From NCBI GenBank assembly GCA_021774795.1, contig JAJFIR010000047.1, positions 1 to 64,000 on the forward strand: a stretch of DNA of 64,000 nucleotides, written 5' to 3'. Source of the DNA: Emcibacteraceae bacterium (GTDB lineage Bacteria; Pseudomonadota; Alphaproteobacteria; Sphingomonadales; Emcibacteraceae). Shown in pieces: positions 18,037 through 26,786 of this stretch. The position numbers and the translations under genes are program-made. Numbering within the stretch: the stretch's first letter is position 1; each line of letters begins with the position of its first letter. The notes under the pieces were generated by a model. It was not told the DNA's origin. It saw nothing but the letters and a program-made list of their open reading frames with translations, and ran no database searches.

Positions 18037-20250
18037 GTGGTTCTTTCAAAAACTTCGTTAATCGGCTTAACACTTGCAGCGCTAATGTCTACTATAACGG
18101 TGGCTCAGGAATCCGTTACAGACGGTAATTCCTCGACTGTTACCTATCAAGGCGATTACTTTACTGAATTTAAGCCTGTGACACTTCATGATATGCTTCG
18201 TAGTGTACCCGGAACTGCCGCGCTGCTTGCGCAAGCGGACGAGGAACTCGCTGGTCGGCGTGTTCGTGGTTTTGGTTCAAGTGGTGATCAGATATTAATT
18301 GATGGTAAAAGAATTGCCGGTAAAACAAACTCACTTGGTCTTCAGCTTAAAAGAATACAGGCGACATCAGTGAGTTATATAGAACTTATCCGTGGCACAA
18401 AAGCGGGCCTTGACGTTCAATCGGAAGGCCTGATCATTAACGTTGTGCTTAGGGAAAGCGCATCAAAATCAAATACAACTTGGACTGTCGGCGGCGAATA
18501 TGCGGACGGCGGGCAGTTAAACCCGCTCGCAAAAGTAAACCATACAGGTGAAATTGATAATCTTAAATACACATTGGGAGTTGATTTCGCACTGGAAGAA
18601 ACAAGAAGGGCGTTTGAAGATGAATTCTTTTTTGCAAATGGTACACAGTTTCAAGACAACAGCCTAACCAGCGTTCGTGACAGAGAAAAAATATTCATTA
18701 ATGGCGGTATCGAATATAACGCGAGCAACGGTGATATTTTTCGTCTAAATGGCCAGATCGAATTTGATGACCAGGATACTGTTGAAATTGATAATCGAAA
18801 TAACCTACTGGACAATTCTGAAAGGGTAGCTGGCGTTCCATTAGATTTTTCTGCGGGCGACTCTTTCTTACTTGATAGAAACTTTGATCATGACCCACTC
18901 CATTGGGAAATCGGAGGTGATTACCAGCACCGCTTCGATAGTGCTGGCCTATTAAAAATCCTGTTTGTTGTTAATGACGGCAAACATGATTTTGATACAA
19001 CTTTCCGATCCGCAACAAACGGAGCGGAACTGGCAAATTTGGCCGGAAATTTTGCAGAACGTGATCATAGTGAAAAAATTATACGGTCCTCACTAATCAA
19101 TACATTCGCAGAAGTACACACTGTTGAAATTGGCGGAGAGGCGGCGATCAATAAAGTACGAGTTAGTAATTTACCAAGGGCTGTGGACGACAGCGAAAAC
19201 CTGATTGACGTAACCGCGTCACAAAGCGACACTGGAATTAAAGAAGTTCGCTTTGAAGGATTTGTCAGTCATAACTGGTCTATCGCCTCAGATATATCCC
19301 TTCAAAGTTCATTGAATGCCGAATATTCAGAAATTTCACAAAATGACAATATTAATACAGCCACGCCGGAATTCAGCCGCGATTTCTTTTACCTAAAGCC
19401 GCGCTGGAATCTTCGCTATGATGTTGACACGCAAAATCAGATCCGCGTGACTGTTGAACGGAAAATCAGCCAACTTGACTTTGGAGCTTTCGGTCAAAGT
19501 TTTGATCTCGAGGACGGCGAAGTCGATGGTGGCAACGGTGAACTTGTTCCGGAAGATCGTTGGGAATTCTCAGTCGCCTATGAAAACCGTTTTGCCGATG
19601 ACCAAGGTTCTATATCCGTCAAAGGTTTCTATAACGCAATCCGCGACCACATAGCGAAAATCGGAGTTTTCTCCGGCTTACCTCCGATACCAGATAACAT
19701 TAACCAGGTGGCTACTATTTCGGTACCGGGCAATATCGGTAACGCCAAAGAATATGGTGTTGAAGTGAACGGTAACTGGCGCCTGAAGGCTATTGATCTT
19801 CCCAACGCTATTATTACAGCCAAATATATTTTGCGTGAAACAGAAACAACTGACCCGTTCTTGATGATAGAGCGCCCGATTGAATATAAACAAAAGCACG
19901 AATGGTTGGTTAACTTCCAACATGACCTTACGGAAACAGGCACTTCTTATGGTTTCAGCGTCACTAATAAGGGTCCTCAGGGCCCGGCAGGCGGCACTAT
20001 TGGTTTTAGAACCGATGTCAGAGAACAATGGGAACAAACTATTGAACCCAGAGCCAGCGCATATGTTGAGCAAAAAATATTCGGTGATTTAAAACTTCGA
20101 TTTGACGTTAAAAATATTTTCAAAGCAAAAAGCGGTTGGGATAGACTCAGGTATACAGGAAATATTTCTCTAAACAATTTAGCCTTTAATGAAATTCGTG
20201 AAGCATCACGTGCCCGAGTTTTCAAATTATCCCTTCAAGGTTCATTCTAA
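18037..20250 (+). CDS. TonB-dependent receptor (paralogue B)
   Basis: A 737-residue outer membrane receptor starting at GTG 18037, with AGGAGACC 6 bases upstream. Signal peptide (cleavage after TVA/Q, about residue 23), plug domain with VTLHDMLRSVPGTAALL, RGFGSSGDQILIDGKRI and IELIRGTKAGLDVQSEG, then a beta-barrel ending KLSLQGSF. It is a paralogue of the receptor at 10967. It is followed by a strong terminator and then by an exported cupin and amidohydrolase, so it may import the product or substrate of the latter; that link is inferred from position. Confidence 0.88.
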   Translation: MVLSKTSLIGLTLAALMSTITVAQESVTDGNSSTVTYQGDYFTEFKPVTLHDMLRSVPGTAALLAQADEELAGRRVRGFGSSGDQILIDGKRIAGKTNSLGLQLKRIQATSVSYIELIRGTKAGLDVQSEGLIINVVLRESASKSNTTWTVGGEYADGGQLNPLAKVNHTGEIDNLKYTLGVDFALEETRRAFEDEFFFANGTQFQDNSLTSVRDREKIFINGGIEYNASNGDIFRLNGQIEFDDQDTVEIDNRNNLLDNSERVAGVPLDFSAGDSFLLDRNFDHDPLHWEIGGDYQHRFDSAGLLKILFVVNDGKHDFDTTFRSATNGAELANLAGNFAERDHSEKIIRSSLINTFAEVHTVEIGGEAAINKVRVSNLPRAVDDSENLIDVTASQSDTGIKEVRFEGFVSHNWSIASDISLQSSLNAEYSEISQNDNINTATPEFSRDFFYLKPRWNLRYDVDTQNQIRVTVERKISQLDFGAFGQSFDLEDGEVDGGNGELVPEDRWEFSVAYENRFADDQGSISVKGFYNAIRDHIAKIGVFSGLPPIPDNINQVATISVPGNIGNAKEYGVEVNGNWRLKAIDLPNAIITAKYILRETETTDPFLMIERPIEYKQKHEWLVNFQHDLTETGTSYGFSVTNKGPQGPAGGTIGFRTDVREQWEQTIEPRASAYVEQKIFGDLKLRFDVKNIFKAKSGWDRLRYTGNISLNNLAFNEIREASRARVFKLSLQGSF

Positions 20251-20280
20251 TATCTAAGTAATATATTCTTCTAAAAAGGA

Positions 20281-20314
20281 GGCCAGATTAACAAATGTTA
20301 ATCCGGCTTTTTTT
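20281..20314 (+). terminator. intrinsic terminator after the TonB receptor
   Basis: Stem GATTAAC/GTTAATC (20286-20292 and 20297-20303) with loop AAAT, extended by GCC/GGC on either side of a mismatch, followed by seven T residues (20308-20314). A classic Rho-independent terminator 30 bases after the receptor stop. Confidence 0.9.
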
Positions 20315-20388
20315 GTGGCTTTGCTTTACTAAACAATTTTCTTAAACCATACTGTCTTTCTTCAACAATAATTAGGATAATTTGGTTT

Positions 20389-20922
20389 ATGCACCTCTTT
20401 CTAGCAATCGTACTTTTATTTATTTCATCTACGACATTCGTTTTCGCACAGAATGCTCAGGTTATAACTGTCATAAAATCGGCAACCCTCGAAGAAACGG
20501 CAAGAAAAGCAGAACAAGATAAAATTATAGATATTGCCGTAAAGCATGTGGAAGCACCCGGCGGGAACATCGGTATTGGCGTACTCCATAGACCCGTTAT
20601 GAAATCTGAGGGTGCTATTAGTGCAATATTGCACCACAATCAGTCAGAAGTATACCGTATCATGGCTGGCAAAGGCACGCTTGCTACAAGTTCCAATATG
20701 ACGGAAGTCAGGCCACTTGATCCAGTTGGCTTTACTGTTATCAATCTAACCGGACCTAGCGATTTTGGTAAAATTGTTCATGTCGAAAATAGTCAAACGG
20801 TTTCCAAAGGAGACATTGTCATTATACCAGCTGGGATCGCCCACGGGTTCAGTGAAATTACCAAGGCAATTGATTACATGGTCGTAAGGATTGACCCAGA
20901 CAAGTTAGTTGCCCTAAAATAA
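20389..20922 (+). CDS. exported cupin-domain protein
   Basis: A 177-residue protein with a signal peptide (cleavage after VFA/Q, about residue 21) and a single cupin barrel: HHNQSEVYRIMAGKGTL near residues 83-99 is cupin motif 1 and GDIVIIPAGIAHGFSEI near 143-159 is motif 2. The metal-type ligands of motif 1 are partly kept (H, H, E) and motif 2 keeps the His. Enzymatic or binding role unknown. It sits 21 bases upstream of the M20 amidohydrolase and is probably co-transcribed. Confidence 0.8.
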   Translation: MHLFLAIVLLFISSTTFVFAQNAQVITVIKSATLEETARKAEQDKIIDIAVKHVEAPGGNIGIGVLHRPVMKSEGAISAILHHNQSEVYRIMAGKGTLATSSNMTEVRPLDPVGFTVINLTGPSDFGKIVHVENSQTVSKGDIVIIPAGIAHGFSEITKAIDYMVVRIDPDKLVALK

Positions 20923-20943
20923 ATTCAAATCATAAAAGGGAGA

Positions 20944-22524
20944 ATGAATATGCGAATATTACTCGCGATGGTATTGATTTACCTGCCATTTAACGCAGCT
21001 GTGAATGCGCAGGACAACGATAGAATCGAAGCACTCAAAGCCGAAGTTACACAAAAAGTTGACGACAACAAGAAAATGGTACAGGAAATCGTCGATAGCT
21101 TGTTTAGCTTTTCAGAGCTTGGATTTCAGGAATATGAAACTCAACGCTACGTCGGTGATTTGTTGGAAAGTAACGGTTTTGAAGTTGAAAAAGGGGTGGC
21201 AGGTCTTCCTTCTGGATTTTGGGCCACTTGGGGTTCCGGACATCCCATTATCGCCTTGGGAACAGATGTAGACGGTATTCCCAAAGCATCACAAAAACCG
21301 GGCGTTGCATATAAGGAACCTCTTATCGAAGGAGCCCCTGGCCACGGCGAAGGTCATAATTCAGGCATGGCCGTGCTTATAACCGCGGCACTCGCTCTAC
21401 AAGATGTTATGAAGCGCGACGATATACCTGGAACGATTGTTATTTGGCCCGGGATCGCTGAAGAATTACTTGCCGGAAAAGCTTTTTTTACCCGCGAGGG
21501 GAAATTTGAAAACGTGGATGCGGTTCTGTTTACCCATGTTGGTAGCTCCAGTGCCGTAAGTTGGGGTCAAGCGCGCGGTACAGGACTTATTTCTGTCGAA
21601 TATACATTCAAGGGTGAAAGTTCCCATAGTGCCGGTGCGCCTTGGCGGGGTAAAAGTGCGCTTGATGCGGTCGAATTAATGAATGCGGGATGGAACGCAC
21701 GACGCGAACATCTTCACCCGCTTCAACGATCCCATTACATTATTTCTGATGGCGGCGATCAACCTAATGTCGTGCCACAAACAGCATCAGTTTGGTATTA
21801 TATCCGGGAAATGACAGCGGAAAATATTCTGGAAAATTACGATAAACTTAATAAAACTGCAGACGGCGCAGCACTTATGACAGACACAACCGTTTCGCAT
21901 CGGGTCGTTGGCGGCGCATGGCCACGGCATTACAATAGACCAATGGCGGAAGCGGTTCAGAGCAATATTGAAGCCGTTGGTATGCCCGATTGGGATGAGA
22001 AGGATCAGGTTTTTGCAAAGGCGGTGCAGATACTTGCCGATACCGAGCAAAAAGGGCTTGATACGGAAGTTAGCGAGATTAGGGCACCATCAGAATATCC
22101 GGTGAGCGGCGGATCAGATGATATTGGTGATATTTCGTGGCTCGTGCCAACGATCACCTTAAATTACCCCGCAAATATTGGCAATCTTGGTGGTCACAAC
22201 TGGCGCAATACTATTGCCATGGCGACGCCAGTTGCCCACAAAGGATCAATTGTAGGTGCCAAAGTAATTGCCCAAACAATGGTTGATCTATTGCTTAAAC
22301 CGGAGCTCCTTGAAGAGGCACATACATATTTCAATGATGTACAGTTGGCCGACACAACTTACGTGCCTTTCATCAGTGCTACTGAGAAACCGGCGATTGA
22401 GAAAAATGTAGATATTATGGCCAAGTTCAAACCCGAGCTGAAAAAGCTTTATTATGATGCAAGTAGATATGACACATATTTAGAGCAGCTTGGGATCACC
22501 TACCCTACGTTACCGGAAGAATAA
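20944..22524 (+). CDS. exported M20-family amidohydrolase (AbgB-like)
   Basis: A 526-residue protein with a signal peptide (cleavage after VNA/Q, about residue 23). The M20 peptidase/amidohydrolase core shows LGTDVDGIP near residue 100, the metal motif HGEGHNSGMA near 135-144, IVWPGIAEELLAGK near 163-176 and the lid-domain sequence SSHSAGAPWRGKSALDAVELM. It most resembles p-aminobenzoyl-glutamate hydrolase B-like enzymes that cleave N-acyl amino acids or dipeptides. Export is unusual for that subgroup. Paired with the cupin upstream; convergent with amino-acid permease genes, suggesting scavenging of amides. Confidence 0.85.
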   Translation: MNMRILLAMVLIYLPFNAAVNAQDNDRIEALKAEVTQKVDDNKKMVQEIVDSLFSFSELGFQEYETQRYVGDLLESNGFEVEKGVAGLPSGFWATWGSGHPIIALGTDVDGIPKASQKPGVAYKEPLIEGAPGHGEGHNSGMAVLITAALALQDVMKRDDIPGTIVIWPGIAEELLAGKAFFTREGKFENVDAVLFTHVGSSSAVSWGQARGTGLISVEYTFKGESSHSAGAPWRGKSALDAVELMNAGWNARREHLHPLQRSHYIISDGGDQPNVVPQTASVWYYIREMTAENILENYDKLNKTADGAALMTDTTVSHRVVGGAWPRHYNRPMAEAVQSNIEAVGMPDWDEKDQVFAKAVQILADTEQKGLDTEVSEIRAPSEYPVSGGSDDIGDISWLVPTITLNYPANIGNLGGHNWRNTIAMATPVAHKGSIVGAKVIAQTMVDLLLKPELLEEAHTYFNDVQLADTTYVPFISATEKPAIEKNVDIMAKFKPELKKLYYDASRYDTYLEQLGITYPTLPEE

Positions 22525-22544
22525 TCGTTTCTGAAAAAAATCAG

Positions 22545-22573
22545 AAAAAGGCGGCTTATTCAGCTGCCTTTTT
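22545..22573. terminator. bidirectional terminator between amidohydrolase and APC permease
   Basis: Stem AAAAAGGCGGC (22545-22555) pairs with GCTGCCTTTTT (22563-22573), one G-T pair, with a 7-base loop and T-runs in both directions. It overlaps the final codons of the minus-strand permease, so both convergent units can end here. Confidence 0.8.
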
Positions 22574-23859
22574 TTTCAATTTGTTATTAACAAAATAAAG
22601 TAATGTTCCCAGCGCAACAAATCCGGCTAAATATTGCCAGTTAAGCGTTTGCGACTGGGTCATCGCGAACACACAAACGGATAGCCCAATAATAGGTATG
22701 ATAAAACCCCCGGGTACCTTTAGTGCTTCTTTTGCGGTTTCGGGATCGGCGTTTTTTCTCACCCTGGGAAGCGCAAGGATGCATATAGAGTACCCGATCA
22801 TTCTGGCAAGCGTACCTGCTATCGCGAGGTAGACAAAGGTTCCGGAAATCGCCAGCACAAATACAAACAACGTCTGAAAAATAACCGAATTTGCAGGTGT
22901 GCTGTATTTTTTATGTACTTTACCAAACCACATTGGCAGTAATCCGTAGTGAGCCATTCCAAAGGTTGAACGAGACGCAAAAATAGCAATCCCGGCGACA
23001 TTACCCAAAATTGAAAAAATAGCTGTCATAATGATAATGACGCCACCAACCGGCCCAATCAGGCTATTACCTAAGCCGATAAGAGGCGAAGCAGCATCAA
23101 TATCAGGAGCAACCGTGACATATACAAGTTGAAGTAGAAAATAAATAAGTGTCACGGCAATAAACACTGTGAGCAACGCGCGCGGAATATTTTTCTTAGG
23201 ATTCTTTGTTTCACCTGCGGATGCCAATACTGATTCAAATCCTGTAAAGGCGAAGAAAATAAGCAAAATAACTGCCCCGGCATCATCAAACTGAGGCATT
23301 TCAGGCGGCAACATATTTTCTGGCGCAAGATATTGCACACCAAGAAGGATCACTAAAAAAATGGGAATAAGTTTCAGAAAGGTCAGCACATTTATTGCCT
23401 GAATGGCTTTTTTTACACCGAGTATGTTGATTACCGCTAAACCGCCGACAAGTACAAAAATCATGATGTTTCGAATGAGCCCGACAGAAGCGCCATCCCA
23501 CAGGTAAGCCGCATAATCAAATAAAAGGTTGATATTTGCAGCGAACGTCGCAACACGGCCAACATAAAATAACCACCCGGTTTGAAAACCGAGGAGTGGC
23601 CCAAATGCATTCGTTACATAAACGACAGGTCCACCGGTTGTGCTAAAATAGCTGGATAGCACTGCAAACGGCCAAACAACTGTAAGGATAAGAATACCAA
23701 AAATGATGAATAACGGGGACTAAACGTACCCGCCACTTCTGCCAATCTTCCTGGCAATCCGAATATACCTGCACCAATTATCCCATTTAACACAAGAAAG
23801 CTCGCTGCAAGCATCCCGATGTCACGTTTTAATTTTGCGTCATTATTTTCCATGTTCAC
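22556..23859 (-). pseudogene. APC-family amino acid permease, frameshifted
   Basis: A relative of the intact permease immediately upstream (23881-25191), split by one frameshift. The N-terminal part (start ATG 23859, MNMENNDAKLKRDIG) reads to the FSP motif near residue 47, then leaves frame. The remaining transmembrane part (LFIIFGILIL... to the C-terminus AAE) continues in another frame down to 22556. Aligned with the paralogue, where a Trp codon follows FSP, only two bases (23714-23715) occupy the codon slot, so one base is missing there. Without the fault the protein would be about 434 residues with 12 helices. Either a recent pseudogene or a sequence error. Confidence 0.85.
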
Positions 23860-23880
23860 ACTGAGTTCCAGTTACTCGGT

Positions 23881-25191
23881 TTAGTCACTTTTGGACACTC
23901 TCTTATTGGCAAAATAGAGCGCGCTACCGATCGCCACAAATAGGGCAGTATATTGCCATGACAGAAATGTTGACTGTGTCGCGGCAAAAACTGTCACAAC
24001 AAAACCGATAGCAGGGATTAGGTACCCGCCCGTCAATCTGGTCGCCGTTTTGAGTGTTTCGGCATCTGCTTTTTTTCGAATAATAGGCAATGCCAACATA
24101 CATATCCCATAAGCAATCATCCTGGATAAAGTGCTCGCAATAGCGAGATATACAAAAGTGCCAGAGATCGCAAGTAAGAACGAAATCACACCAAGGAAGA
24201 TAACTGAATTTGCAGGTGTATTATATTTGTGATGAACTTTGCCAAACCATTTCGGTAACGAACCTTCCTCAGCCATCGCAAATGTCATTCGCGGCGCGGC
24301 GATAATAATACTTGTTGCATTACCAGGTATCGAAAATATCGCCGCGATAATGATAACTACGCCACCAATTGGACCCGCAAGAATTTCCGCCATTTCAACA
24401 AGCGGAGCATCACCCCCGCCTTCGGTGACGACATTCACATATGTGAGAACGACCATAAAATATATGCCGGTGATAATAAGAACCGTACTGATCAACGCTC
24501 GAGGAATTGTTTTTCTTGGGTTTTTGGTCTCCCCAGCGGTTACCAATACTCCTTCAAAGCCAATGAACGCATATAGAATAAGCAGTACAAGTCCACCGGT
24601 ATCATCCATTGTTGGGAAATCCGTTGGCAACACACCTTCAGGTGTCAAATACGGAACCGAAAGCAGTATTAAAACCAAAACAGGTAATGTTTTAAAGAGT
24701 GTGATTACATTAATTGCTTTGATTGCCTGTTTAATCCCCATTACGTTGATTATCGTCAGGGAGCCAATAATGATGAAAAACATGACGCCCCTGATTAATT
24801 CACCTGATAGACCATCCCAGAAATAAGCTGCATAATTAAAAAGTACGTTAATGTTAGCTGCCGTCGCTGCGCAGCGGCTAATATAAAGAAGCCATCCCGT
24901 TTGAAAACCAATCAAGGGACCAAATGCACGATTGGCATAGGCCACTGGTCCACCGGTTTTACTAAAATAACTCGCTATAACGGCGAACGTCCAAACAATA
25001 CTGAGCATCAAAGCGCCCAAAATAACGATCAACCAAGGGCTAAAGACCCCCGCTTTTTCAGCCACCCTTCCTGGCAAGCCAAATATCCCGGCTCCAATCA
25101 CACCATTTAAAACCAAGAACCCCGCGGCGAGCGGGCCAATATCGCGCTTCAGCTTGGCATCATTGCCAGGCCCTTCAACATCGTTGTTCAT
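23881..25191 (-). CDS. APC-family amino acid permease
   Basis: A 436-residue transporter with about 12 hydrophobic helices. The amino acid-polyamine-organocation family is shown by GVIGAGIFGLPGRVAEKAG at about 31-49, GGPVAYANRAFGP at about 83-95, and FIGFEGVLVTAGETKNPRKTIPRALI near 207-232. It imports amino acids or amines. It is followed 21 bases later by its frameshifted copy, making a tandem duplication. Substrate unknown; the amidohydrolase nearby suggests released amino acids. Confidence 0.9.
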   Translation of the reverse strand: MNNDVEGPGNDAKLKRDIGPLAAGFLVLNGVIGAGIFGLPGRVAEKAGVFSPWLIVILGALMLSIVWTFAVIASYFSKTGGPVAYANRAFGPLIGFQTGWLLYISRCAATAANINVLFNYAAYFWDGLSGELIRGVMFFIIIGSLTIINVMGIKQAIKAINVITLFKTLPVLVLILLSVPYLTPEGVLPTDFPTMDDTGGLVLLILYAFIGFEGVLVTAGETKNPRKTIPRALISTVLIITGIYFMVVLTYVNVVTEGGGDAPLVEMAEILAGPIGGVVIIIAAIFSIPGNATSIIIAAPRMTFAMAEEGSLPKWFGKVHHKYNTPANSVIFLGVISFLLAISGTFVYLAIASTLSRMIAYGICMLALPIIRKKADAETLKTATRLTGGYLIPAIGFVVTVFAATQSTFLSWQYTALFVAIGSALYFANKRVSKSD

Positions 25192-25347
25192 ACAATTCCC
25201 TAATTTTGTGAATTATTTTTTTATTTATTATTTTGATAACCATAGTAAATTTACCGTCATAAATATAACAAAATATATTTTAACTTTAACTTTAGATTTA
25301 TTCCCATAATATAGGATCTCGATTTTAACACAGGATAAAATGAATTT

Positions 25348-26046
25348 ATGTCTATAGGAATGGTGCATAGAAAAGAGCTGCAAAAGAGACGCAATAGACG
25401 TATTTGGGGACTGGTTAAATTTCTTCTCGTTGTCGGACTTTGCAGTGGTGTCGGATATTATGGATACCAGATAGGCATTTCATTTGCCGAAGCTGAGGTT
25501 TTAAGGTGGAAATCAAGTTATGAAAGCCAGGTTGCAGAAAATGATAAGCTCAAAATTGAGTTGGGAAAAGATAAAGCGACTGTTGATCAACTTTCACAAC
25601 TTTTACCGAACGATGAAATTAGGCAGCTGATTGGCGTCGTTACTCGAAAAGCAAATGATGGTGTTGAGCTTAGTCGTATGGAAAACATAATCAGCGGCAT
25701 TACGAAAGATGCCAAATGTTCTGGCGAAATCGATACTAAGCGGTTTATTGTACTTACCCCTGTTTCAACAGAAGATGCTTCAACTGTCAGTTTTTATAGA
25801 GGCCTTATTACTTTAGCGGGAACGGGTGTCCCCAGCTTGAATGAAAATGGCAGCCCCGAAGCGTGGTTCGATCCAACCAATGAAGTGACGGTCAATTTTA
25901 TGATACAAAATGGCGACCAGCAAAAAGTCAGCGGCACGCTTCCTCTATATCACAGTGTTATTACGGGAGGTTCGGAATACCGTTTTAGCATCACTGCGGG
26001 AAGAACGAGTTTTGTTGACGCGAGCGTCCAGCAATGTGACCTTTAA
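25348..26046 (+). CDS. membrane-anchored coiled-coil protein, unknown function
   Basis: A 232-residue protein. A basic N-terminus (RKELQKRRNRR) precedes one transmembrane helix (about residues 23-48), then a short coiled coil (about 53-90, rich in E, K, Q, L) and a periplasmic beta-rich domain (about 120-232) with two cysteines, one near 124 and one near 230, that could form a disulfide. I do not recognise the family by name. The start is either ATG 25348 or ATG 25360; the latter sits directly behind AGGA and is less likely. Stands alone between divergent neighbours. Confidence 0.65.
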   Translation: MSIGMVHRKELQKRRNRRIWGLVKFLLVVGLCSGVGYYGYQIGISFAEAEVLRWKSSYESQVAENDKLKIELGKDKATVDQLSQLLPNDEIRQLIGVVTRKANDGVELSRMENIISGITKDAKCSGEIDTKRFIVLTPVSTEDASTVSFYRGLITLAGTGVPSLNENGSPEAWFDPTNEVTVNFMIQNGDQQKVSGTLPLYHSVITGGSEYRFSITAGRTSFVDASVQQCDL

Positions 26047-26066
26047 GTAAATCGCATATAGTTAAT

Positions 26067-26717
26067 TCAGCGATCATCAGGCTCCACAGCGTCGTTGGGA
26101 TCGGCATCATCCAACCATTCTTGTACCGCTGGGTGCATCACTATTGCATCGCAATACTCTTCCAATATTTCGGGCAATTTTACCTGATAGCTTTTAAAGC
26201 GAAAAACGACAGGTGCAAACATCATGTCCGCAATAGAATAAGAGCCAAATAAGAATGGCCCTTTGCCACCGTATTTCGATCGACAATCCATCCAAATATC
26301 AATCACACGTTCAATATCTTTTTTCAAGTCGTCCGAAACTTCCGGAGTATTAAATTGACTATGACATGCCATGGGCATGACTGAGCGCAACGAAACAAAT
26401 CCCGAATGCATTTCTGCTGAAACACACCGCGCATGTGCCCTCGCGCTAATGTCATCTGGCCAAAATGATTTTTCAGGATAAAGATCATTTAAATATTCCC
26501 CGATGGCCAAACTATCCCATATATATTGCTCATCATGTTTAAGGGTTGGGACCTTGCCTGTTGGCGTTAACAGGTCTAATTTCTTTCTATCAATTGTTGG
26601 CCTTAGTAAAATAAGAACTTCATCAAATTCAACACCCGCATGTTTTAAAGCAAGATAACCCCTGAGTGACCACGTGGAGTTATTTTTATTTCCAATATAT
26701 AAAGTGAAATTTGACAT
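26067..26717 (-). CDS. glutathione S-transferase family protein
   Basis: A 216-residue protein with an N-terminal thioredoxin-like domain (FTLYIGNKNNSTWSLRGYLALK, then TPTGKVPTLKH with the cis-Pro and DSLAIGEYL with the Ser that contacts glutathione) and a helical C-terminal domain with the SIADMMFAPV capping motif. The N-terminal Ser/Thr of NNSTWS is a likely catalytic position. Substrate unknown. Confidence 0.9.
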   Translation of the reverse strand: MSNFTLYIGNKNNSTWSLRGYLALKHAGVEFDEVLILLRPTIDRKKLDLLTPTGKVPTLKHDEQYIWDSLAIGEYLNDLYPEKSFWPDDISARAHARCVSAEMHSGFVSLRSVMPMACHSQFNTPEVSDDLKKDIERVIDIWMDCRSKYGGKGPFLFGSYSIADMMFAPVVFRFKSYQVKLPEILEEYCDAIVMHPAVQEWLDDADPNDAVEPDDR

Positions 26718-26786
26718 TTATGTATCCCAACAAATAATAATTCTGATATTACTATGCGAAGATAAACTACATTAAGAGGAATTCAA

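Noticed and set aside
24239-24826. 195-residue plus-strand frame
   Set aside because: Antisense shadow of the intact APC permease; low-complexity Ile/Thr/Pro content and no ribosome site.
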